Source: Actinomycetes bacterium (GTDB taxonomy: Bacteria; Actinomycetota; Actinomycetes; Actinomycetales; Cellulomonadaceae). From it: 13,412 nt of DNA. The notes under the pieces are model-generated. The model worked only from the letters and a program-made list of their open reading frames with translations. It searched no databases and had not been told where the DNA came from. Positions 6,402 through 12,039 of the stretch are shown here, in pieces; the stretch's first letter is position 1; every line of letters starts with the position of its first letter. The translations under genes were made by a program, and so were the position numbers. The stretch lies in NCBI GenBank assembly GCA_023388235.1, contig JAEWGQ010000204.1, positions 1 through 13,412 of the forward strand. The letters run 5' to 3'.

Positions 6402-8666
6402 GTGACCGGACGCACCCGCCCGTCCCCGCTGCTGCTCGTCGCCGCCGGCAGCGGGACCCTGGTGCACGCCCTCCTCCCGGTCGGGCCCGCGCAGGACGCC
6501 GTGTACCTGGTGGTCGCGTACCTCGCGCTGGTCGTGACGGCCCGGGCGACCGCGCGGGCGCCGCGGGACCACCGCGCGGCCTGGCTGCTGCTCACGCTGG
6601 GGCTGGGGGCGTGGGTGCTCGGCGACACCCTGTGGACCGTCCTGGAGCACGTGGGCGCCGCCCCGTTCCCCTCCGTCGCGGACGTGGCGTACGTGGCGTC
6701 GTACCCGCTGCTCGCGCTGGGGCTCGTCCGGGCGTTCCCCGCGCGCGGCGGCCGGGTCAGCCCCGTGTGGCTGCTCGACGCGTTCATGCTCTCCAGCGGC
6801 GGGCTGCTGCTGCTGTGGATCCTCGTGCTCGAGCCGTCGCTGGCCCACGGGGCGGCCGCGCCGTTCGCGACCGCCGTGGGGGCGCTCTACCCGGTCGGGG
6901 ACGCCGTGCTGCTCGTCGTGCTCGCGCGGTCCTTCGCCGCGGTCGGCCCCTGGTCCCGGGCGCACCAGCTCACGTCGCTGTCGGTGGTGCTGATCCTGCT
7001 GGCCGACGTGGCGTACCAGGTCGCGCCCGGCTGGCCGGCGCTCGAGCGCCACGTGGCGGCGGCCGACACCCTGTGGCTCGCCGGCTACGTGCTCCTCGCC
7101 GTCGCGGCGACGCACCCCTCGGCCGGCACCGTCGCGTCGCCCCGCCCCACCGGCCAGCTCTCCGGCGGGCACATCGCGTTCCTCACGGCGTCGGTGGCCG
7201 TGCTGCCGGGCACCCTGCTGGTCGAGGGCGTCGTGGGCGGGCGGCTGCACCTCGTCGAGGTCTGCGCCGTCGGCACCGTGCTGATCGCGGTGTACATGAC
7301 CCGGTTCGGCGGGATGGTCCGCGACATGCGCCGCCAGCACGCGCGCCTGGAGCACCTGTCGGTCACGGACCCGCTCACCGGCCTGGCGAACGGCACCGGG
7401 CTGGCCGCGCGCGTCGAGGCCGGCCCCGAGGCGGCGCCGCCCGGCACGCGGCCGGCGGTGCTGCTCGTCGCGCTCGACGGCTACCGCGTGGTCATGGAGA
7501 CCCTCGGCTACGGCGTGGCCGACGACCTGCTGCGCGCCACGGCACGCGTCCTGGCCCAGGAGGCCGCCGGGGGCGCCACCGTGGCGCGCCTCGGCCGGGA
7601 CGTGTTCGCGCTCGGGGTGGACGTCGCCGGGCCCGACGACGCCGAGGAAGCCGCGCGCCGGCTGCTGCACCGCCTCGCCGCCCCCGTGCCGGTCCGGGGC
7701 ATGGACCTGCCGACCGGTGCCCTGGTGGGCGTCGCCGTGGGCGTCGAGCGCCCGGTGTCGTCGGTCACCCTCGTCGGCCGGGCGGACGCGGCACTGTCCC
7801 TGGCGCGCAACCGGCCCGACCGGCTCGCGCTCGACCGCAGCGGCGGCTGCGACGAGTCCGGGTCGTCCCTGCCCGAGGCGGACCTGCTGCGCGGGCTGCC
7901 CGCGGCCGTCGCCGCCGGCGAGCTCGTGGTGCACGTGCAGCCCGTCATCAGCGTCGCGACCGGCCGGGTGGAGGGCGCGGAGGCGCTCGTCCGGTGGCAG
8001 CACCCCGAGCACGGCCTGCTCGGCCCGGCCGCGTTCGTGCCCGCCGCCGAGCGCACCGGGCTCATCCGCCCCGTCACGCTGCACGTGCTGGACGTGGCGC
8101 TCGGGCACTGCGCCCGCTGGCGGACCGACCGGGCGCCGCGGTTCGTCGTGGCCGTCAACGTCTCCGCCCACGACCTCGACGACGACCGCCTGCCCGGGGA
8201 CGTCCGGGCCGCCCTCGAGCGGCACGACCTGCCGCCGGAGGCCCTGGCGCTGGAGGTCACCGAGACGATGGCGATGCGGGACGGCGTGCGCGCCGAGCGG
8301 ACCCTGCGCGCGCTGTCCGACCTCGGGGTGCACCTCGCGATCGACGACTACGGCGTGGGCTACGGCTCGCTCGACTACCTGCGGCGCCTGCCGTTCACCG
8401 TGCTGAAGGTGGACCGGGCGTTCGTCGCCCCCGCCGTCGACGACCGGGTGTGCGCGGAGATCCTGCGGTCCACGGTGGACCTGGGGCACGCGCTCGGCAT
8501 GCAGGTCGTGGCCGAGGGCGTGGAGGACGCCCGGACGCTGGGGCTGCTGCACGAGCTCGGGTGCGACTCCGCGCAGGGCTGGGCGCTCGGGCGGCCGGGC
8601 CCGGCGGCCGAGCTCGACGCGCTGCTGACCCCCGGGGTGCCGTCACCCGCGCGTCCGGCCGACTGA
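6402..8666 (+). CDS. Membrane GGDEF(degenerate)-EAL protein, probable c-di-GMP phosphodiesterase
   Basis: A 754-residue protein. About eight hydrophobic segments span residues 9-300, with repeated D[TV]xxW/Y and YPLLALG-type signatures seen in actinobacterial membrane GGDEF-EAL proteins. A short helix leads to a GGDEF domain (about 318-478) that starts with the usual TDPLTGLAN (322-330), but its active-site loop is GRDVF (398-402). Cyclase activity is therefore unlikely. The EAL domain (about 493-745) keeps the residues needed for hydrolysis: E527 (EAL), N586, E618, E621, D648, D649 (DDYGVGYGS), K669, E705 and Q725. The expected reaction is c-di-GMP to pGpG. The GTG start at 6402 fits a leaderless mRNA from the sigma-28-like promoter. 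The frame is open further upstream, so the start is not proven. The gene diverges from the glycosyltransferase and converges on the antiporter gene. Confidence 0.92.
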   Translation: MTGRTRPSPLLLVAAGSGTLVHALLPVGPAQDAVYLVVAYLALVVTARATARAPRDHRAAWLLLTLGLGAWVLGDTLWTVLEHVGAAPFPSVADVAYVASYPLLALGLVRAFPARGGRVSPVWLLDAFMLSSGGLLLLWILVLEPSLAHGAAAPFATAVGALYPVGDAVLLVVLARSFAAVGPWSRAHQLTSLSVVLILLADVAYQVAPGWPALERHVAAADTLWLAGYVLLAVAATHPSAGTVASPRPTGQLSGGHIAFLTASVAVLPGTLLVEGVVGGRLHLVEVCAVGTVLIAVYMTRFGGMVRDMRRQHARLEHLSVTDPLTGLANGTGLAARVEAGPEAAPPGTRPAVLLVALDGYRVVMETLGYGVADDLLRATARVLAQEAAGGATVARLGRDVFALGVDVAGPDDAEEAARRLLHRLAAPVPVRGMDLPTGALVGVAVGVERPVSSVTLVGRADAALSLARNRPDRLALDRSGGCDESGSSLPEADLLRGLPAAVAAGELVVHVQPVISVATGRVEGAEALVRWQHPEHGLLGPAAFVPAAERTGLIRPVTLHVLDVALGHCARWRTDRAPRFVVAVNVSAHDLDDDRLPGDVRAALERHDLPPEALALEVTETMAMRDGVRAERTLRALSDLGVHLAIDDYGVGYGSLDYLRRLPFTVLKVDRAFVAPAVDDRVCAEILRSTVDLGHALGMQVVAEGVEDARTLGLLHELGCDSAQGWALGRPGPAAELDALLTPGVPSPARPAD

Positions 8667-8681
8667 GCCCGGCCCGGCTCA
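8664..8681. terminator. Possible two-way terminator hairpin containing both stop codons
   Basis: TGAGCC (8664-8669) pairs perfectly with GGCTCA (8676-8681) around a six-base loop. The left arm begins with the TGA of the EAL gene and the right arm ends with the TGA (minus strand) of the antiporter gene. The stem is short and there is no T run, so its strength is doubtful, but it is the only dyad in the 12-bp gap between the converging genes. Confidence 0.4.
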
Positions 8682-10508
8682 CTCCGCCGAGCGGAGCTCC
8701 AGGCTGATCTGGTCCGCGTCGAGCACCTTCAGCGCCTCCGTCAGCGCGCCCGACGAGGCCGTGCCCAGGTCGCGCACCCGCAGCAGGGCCTCGCGCTGGG
8801 CGGCCAGCGTCGCCAGGCGCAGCTCGCGCACCTGCGCGGCCGCCGACGCGCGGTCCTCGGCGTCCGCGTCGTCGTCCATCTCCTCGCCCTGGCGCGCCGC
8901 GAACCGCCGCGCGGTGTCCAGCACCGCCGGGTCGTACGGCGTGCCGTCCGCCCGCCGCAGGTCCGGGCTGCCCAGCAGGTCGGCGGCCGCGCGGGCCATC
9001 TCGCCCACCAGCCGCTGCACGTCCTCGCGGTCCTCCGCCCCGTCGCGGGACAGGCCCAGCCGGCGGACCACCCAGGCCAGGGTCCCGCCCTGCACCAGCA
9101 GGGTGCCCGCCGCGACCCCGAACGCGACCAGGACCAGCAGCGCCCGGTGCGGCGTCTCCCGCGGCAGCGACTGCGCGGCCGCCAGCGTCACGACGCCCCG
9201 CATGCCCGCCCACACCAGCACCACGCCCTCGCGCGGCCCCAGGGGCTCGGCCTGCAGGTAGTCGATGTCCGCGATCCGGCGGGTGATCCGGGTGCGCAGG
9301 CGCGACGTGCGGTGCTCCACGCTGTCCTCGCGCCCGACCGCGGGCCGGCGCCGCGGGACGCCGCGCAGCCGCCGGCGCCGCGTCCGCGGGTCGTCGACCG
9401 CCCCCGCGGGCGGCGCGCCGGGCACGCGCAGCCGCGCCAGCTCCTCCGGCGTCATCGAGCCCAGGGCGTCCACCCGGTCGTTCGCCGCGGTGAGGTAGCC
9501 GCGCACGCTCGCGCCCCGCCGCGCCCGGCGGGACAGCGTCCGCAGCAGGAAGGTGACGTACCCGGTGCGCACGACCAGCACCACGAGCGCCGCCAGCGCG
9601 GCCGTCCCGAGCGCCACGCCGAGGTGCCCGTGGTCGTCCCGGACCTCCTCGACCAGGCCGTAGAGCTCCAGGCCCATCAGCAGGAACACCCCGCCCTCGA
9701 GCAGCAGCTCCAGCGTCCGCCAGTTCGCCGCCTCGGCGATCCGGTCCTGCGGGCGCAGCCGCACGCTGCCCGCCCCGGCCACGAGCCCCGCGGCCACCGT
9801 CGACACCAGGCCGGACGCCCCGAGCCGCTCCGCCGGCAGGTACGCGACGAACGGCACGAGGAACGAGATGGCCGTGGTCAGGTGCGGGTCCGACACCCGC
9901 GTGCGCAGCCAGAGGCTGACCTTGCCGACCACCGCGCCGATGACCACCGCGACCGCCACCGCGTACGCGAAGTCCGCGACGACGCCCCACAGCGTCACCG
10001 ACGCCGCGGTCGCCGCGATGGCCGAGCGCAGCAGCACCAGCGCGGACGCGTCGTTCAGCAGGCTCTCGCCCTCCAGCACCGTCACCACGCGGGGGCTGAC
10101 CCCGGACCTGCGGACGATGGAGGTCGCGACCGCGTCGGTCGGGCTGAGCACCGCACCGAGCGCGATGCCGGTCGCGAGCGAGACGTCCGGGATGAGCCGG
10201 CTGAACAGCACGCCGAGCACGACCGACGTCACCACCACGAGCAGCACCGACAGCCCGCTGATCGCCGTGAGGTCCCGGCGGAAGTCCATCGTCGGCAGCG
10301 ACACCGACGTCGCGTACAGCAGCGGCGGCAGCACGACGCCGAGGATCCACTCCGGCTCGATCTCGACCGCGGGGACCACGGGCAGCAGGCTGATCGCGAC
10401 GCCCAGCAGCACGAGCAGCAGCGGCGCGGCCACCCCGACCCGCGGGGCGAGCGCCGTGACGGCGATGACGGCGACCGCGCCGATCAGCCCGACGAGCAGC
10501 AGGTCCAT
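8679..10508 (-). CDS. CPA1-family Na+/H+ (cation/proton) antiporter
   Basis: A 609-residue membrane protein with about 12 hydrophobic segments (roughly 3-45, 52-68, 82-108, 112-130, 150-200, 210-245, 265-285, 296-323, 427-445, 455-483). Family signatures are SPTDAVA (122-128, D125), EGESLLNDASALVL (146-159) with the N152-D153 pair typical of electroneutral CPA1 exchangers, and WAGMRGVVTLA (433-443). By family it exchanges Na+ and/or K+ for H+ across the cytoplasmic membrane, and the ion cannot be fixed from sequence. Two parts are unusually polar: a basic loop of about 100 residues (324-425) before the GMRG helix, and a cytosolic acidic C-terminal region (about 485-609). The ATG at 10508 shares its A with the last base of the upstream MerR-gene stop (TGATG), so translation is probably coupled. 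This is why the long open stretch further upstream is not included in the gene. Confidence 0.92.
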   Translation of the reverse strand: MDLLLVGLIGAVAVIAVTALAPRVGVAAPLLLVLLGVAISLLPVVPAVEIEPEWILGVVLPPLLYATSVSLPTMDFRRDLTAISGLSVLLVVVTSVVLGVLFSRLIPDVSLATGIALGAVLSPTDAVATSIVRRSGVSPRVVTVLEGESLLNDASALVLLRSAIAATAASVTLWGVVADFAYAVAVAVVIGAVVGKVSLWLRTRVSDPHLTTAISFLVPFVAYLPAERLGASGLVSTVAAGLVAGAGSVRLRPQDRIAEAANWRTLELLLEGGVFLLMGLELYGLVEEVRDDHGHLGVALGTAALAALVVLVVRTGYVTFLLRTLSRRARRGASVRGYLTAANDRVDALGSMTPEELARLRVPGAPPAGAVDDPRTRRRRLRGVPRRRPAVGREDSVEHRTSRLRTRITRRIADIDYLQAEPLGPREGVVLVWAGMRGVVTLAAAQSLPRETPHRALLVLVAFGVAAGTLLVQGGTLAWVVRRLGLSRDGAEDREDVQRLVGEMARAAADLLGSPDLRRADGTPYDPAVLDTARRFAARQGEEMDDDADAEDRASAAAQVRELRLATLAAQREALLRVRDLGTASSGALTEALKVLDADQISLELRSAE

Positions 10509-10918
10509 CAGACCACCGCCGCCGCGCCCGCGCGGTCCTGCACCGCCGCGAGCACGCCGCGGTAGTAGCCGATCTTCTCGGCCAGGTGCTCCTGCTGGCG
10601 CTGCAGCAGCGCCACCGTCGCCGCGACCTGCTCGGCGTGCGCCTCCAGCAGCGCGAGCCGCTCCGGCACGCTCGCGTCCGCGCCCGGGCCCGTGTCGAGC
10701 GCCAGCGCCGCGTACCGCCGCATGCCCGCGATCGGCATGCCCGTGTCCCGCAGGCAGCGCAGCACCCCGAGCCACTCCAGGTCGGCGTCGTCGTACAGCC
10801 GCCGCCCCGCCGCGTCCCGGCGCACGCCGCGGACCAGGCCGATCTTCTCGTAGTACCGCAGCGTGTCCAGGCTGAACCCGGAGCGCCGCGCGGCGTCGGC
10901 CGGGGCGTAGGTCGTCAT
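10508..10918 (-). CDS. MerR-family regulator, NmlR/AdhR-like
   Basis: A 136-residue protein. The N-terminal winged helix (about 4-70) reads PADAARRSGFSLDTLRYYEKIGLV, then RR...GRRLYDDADLEWLGVLRCLRDTGMPIAGMRRYA, the typical MerR pattern. A coiled-coil helix (about 85-120) follows, and then a short tail without the cysteine pair of metal-sensing MerR proteins. A single cysteine, C55, sits in the LRCLRDTGMPI segment, where AdhR/NmlR-type regulators have their conserved redox or electrophile-reactive cysteine. The likely signal is therefore reactive carbonyls or thiol stress rather than a metal, as an inference. The ATG lies 6 nt after a CACACT that could be a -10. The gene diverges from an aldo/keto reductase gene and overlaps the antiporter start by one base. 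Its probable operator is the 16-bp dyad at 10952-10967. Confidence 0.9.
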   Translation of the reverse strand: MTTYAPADAARRSGFSLDTLRYYEKIGLVRGVRRDAAGRRLYDDADLEWLGVLRCLRDTGMPIAGMRRYAALALDTGPGADASVPERLALLEAHAEQVAATVALLQRQQEHLAEKIGYYRGVLAAVQDRAGAAAVV

Positions 10919-10924
10919 CGCCCC

Positions 10925-10930
10925 AGTGTG
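10925..10930 (-). promoter_or_regulatory. Possible -10 element of the MerR-type gene
   Basis: The minus strand reads CACACT at 10930-10925, then six bases, then the ATG at 10918. This gives the A2 and T6 of a TAnnnT -10 at leaderless distance. No matching -35 is seen. GGGG just before the ATG is too close to serve as a normal Shine-Dalgarno. Confidence 0.35.
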
Positions 10931-10946
10931 CCCGGCGGCCACCCCC

Positions 10947-10977
10947 TTGCGCTGGAGCGCGCTCCAGCCGCCACGCT
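10947..10977 (+). promoter_or_regulatory. MerR-type promoter/operator of the aldo/keto reductase gene
   Basis: TTGCGC (-35, 10947-10952) and CACGCT (-10, 10972-10977) are separated by 19 bp, the long spacer that MerR-family activators correct by distorting the DNA. The perfect palindrome CTGGAGCGCGCTCCAG (10952-10967) lies almost wholly within the spacer. It resembles the TGGAGT-NN-ACTCCA type operator of NmlR/AdhR-like regulators. The -10 ends six bases before the ATG at 10984, so the transcript should be leaderless. Confidence 0.7.
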
Positions 10978-10983
10978 GGCCGC

Positions 10984-11955
10984 ATGACGACGACGACACC
11001 CCCCGCAACGGCCGCGGCGCCCCTCCTGGCACTCGGCGCCATGCTGTTCGGCACCCGCCACGACGACGCCGAGTCCTTCGACCTGCTGGACGCGTACGTC
11101 GAGGGCGGCGGCGTCTGGATCGACACCGCCGACTGCTACGCGTTCTGGGCGGACGACTCGGGGCACGGCGGCCAGAGCGAGCAGGTGCTCGGCCGCTGGC
11201 TCGCCGCCCGCCCCGGCATGCGCCGGCGCGTGCGCCTCGCGACGAAGGTGGGCTGCGAGCCGCTGTGGCCGGGGTCGTTCCCCGAGCGGTCCACCGGCCT
11301 CGGCGCCGACGTGGTGCGCCGGGTCGCCCGGCAGAGCCAGGAGCGCCTGGGCACCGACCACCTCGACCTGTTCTGGGTGCACCGCGACGACCGCGACACC
11401 CCGCTGCCGGAGATCGTGGACGCGTTCGGCGGCCTCGTCGCCGACGGGACCGTCGGCGCCTGGGGCTGCTCGAACACCGCGCTGTGGCGGTTCGAGCAGG
11501 CCACCGCGCTGGCCCGGTCCGCCGGGCTCGCCGCACCCGGCGCGTTCCAGCTGCGGTACTCCTACGTCCAGCCGCGGCCCCTCGTCCGGGACCGCCTGCA
11601 CGACCACCGCTTCGGCTGGCTCACCGACGACCACCTCGACCACGCGGAGCGCACCGGGACCGCGCTGTGGGCCTACAGCCCCCTGCTCAGCGGCGCCTAC
11701 GACCGGCCCGACCGGCCGCTGCCGGAGGCGTACGACCACCCCGGCACCGACCGCCGGCTCGCCGTGCTCGGCCAGGTGGCCGCGGAGCTCGGGGTGAGCC
11801 GCAGCGAGGTCGTGCTGGCGTGGCTCACCGGGGGCACCCCGCAGGTCACGCCGATCGTCGGCGTGAGCAGCCCCGAGCAGCTCGCGGCGGCCCTGCGCGG
11901 GACCCGCCTCACCCTGCCGCCCGAGCTCCGGCACCGCCTCGACGCGGCCTGGTGA
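10984..11955 (+). CDS. Aldo/keto reductase
   Basis: A 323-residue soluble AKR-fold protein, a normal length for the family. The catalytic tetrad can be placed at D47 (WIDTAD), Y52, K88 (LATKVG) and H133 (WVHRDD). Coenzyme-binding features are YSPLLSG (231-237) and the PIVGVSSPEQL segment (290-300), which holds the usual phosphate-binding turn. The expected reaction is NADPH-dependent reduction of an aldehyde or ketone, or the reverse, with the substrate unknown. The protein looks like the stress-type or sugar-dehydrogenase-type AKRs of actinobacteria. Divergence from an NmlR/AdhR-like regulator and the operator inside its promoter suggest induction by reactive carbonyls and a detoxification role, which is inference. 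The ATG at 10984 lies six bases after the -10, with no Shine-Dalgarno. Confidence 0.93.
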   Translation: MTTTTPPATAAAPLLALGAMLFGTRHDDAESFDLLDAYVEGGGVWIDTADCYAFWADDSGHGGQSEQVLGRWLAARPGMRRRVRLATKVGCEPLWPGSFPERSTGLGADVVRRVARQSQERLGTDHLDLFWVHRDDRDTPLPEIVDAFGGLVADGTVGAWGCSNTALWRFEQATALARSAGLAAPGAFQLRYSYVQPRPLVRDRLHDHRFGWLTDDHLDHAERTGTALWAYSPLLSGAYDRPDRPLPEAYDHPGTDRRLAVLGQVAAELGVSRSEVVLAWLTGGTPQVTPIVGVSSPEQLAAALRGTRLTLPPELRHRLDAAW

Positions 11956-11958
11956 CCG

Positions 11959-11980
11959 CCGCCCCCCGGGCTCGGGGCGG
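11959..11980 (+). terminator. GC-rich hairpin after the aldo/keto reductase gene
   Basis: CCGCCCC (11959-11965) pairs with GGGGCGG (11974-11980) around an eight-base loop, four bases after the stop codon. No T run follows, which is common for terminators in very GC-rich actinobacteria. It would separate this gene from the zinc-regulated gene downstream. Confidence 0.5.
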
Positions 11981-12004
11981 GGAACGCGGCGTGTCGATCC
12001 GGTA

Positions 12005-12033
12005 ATGAGAATGAGTATCGCTTGTGTTAGCGT
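12005..12033 (+). promoter_or_regulatory. Leaderless promoter of the AztD-like gene
   Basis: ATGAGA (12005-12010, four of six matches to TTGACA), 17 bp, then TAGCGT (12028-12033, TAnnnT). Six bases later comes the ATG at 12040, which would be the first base of the mRNA. There is no Shine-Dalgarno before the ATG, in agreement. Confidence 0.6.
12006..12026 (+). promoter_or_regulatory. Zur-like operator overlapping the AztD promoter
   Basis: The left half, TGAGAATGAGTATC (12006-12019), closely follows the TGAnAATGATTATC half of actinobacterial Zur boxes, with mismatches only at the variable and one central position. The right half (12020-12026) is poorly conserved. About 14 of 21 positions match the consensus as I know it. 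The AT-rich patch stands out in this GC-rich window and lies between and over the -35 and -10, where a bound Zn-Zur would block transcription. Fur or DtxR-type sites share parts of this pattern, so the regulator is not certain. The zinc-chaperone product favours Zur. Confidence 0.6.
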
Positions 12034-12039
12034 GCCGCC

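Noticed and set aside
6234..8552. Upstream extension of the glycosyltransferase frame to a protein of 1430 residues
   Set aside because: The extension is antisense to the EAL gene, has no recognisable domain, and precedes a strong Shine-Dalgarno and GTG at 6233 directly before the first membrane helix.
10509..11126. Extension of the antiporter frame upstream of its ATG
   Set aside because: It overlaps the MerR gene in another frame and the residues are low-complexity. The ATG at 10508 begins a membrane helix and overlaps the MerR stop as TGATG.
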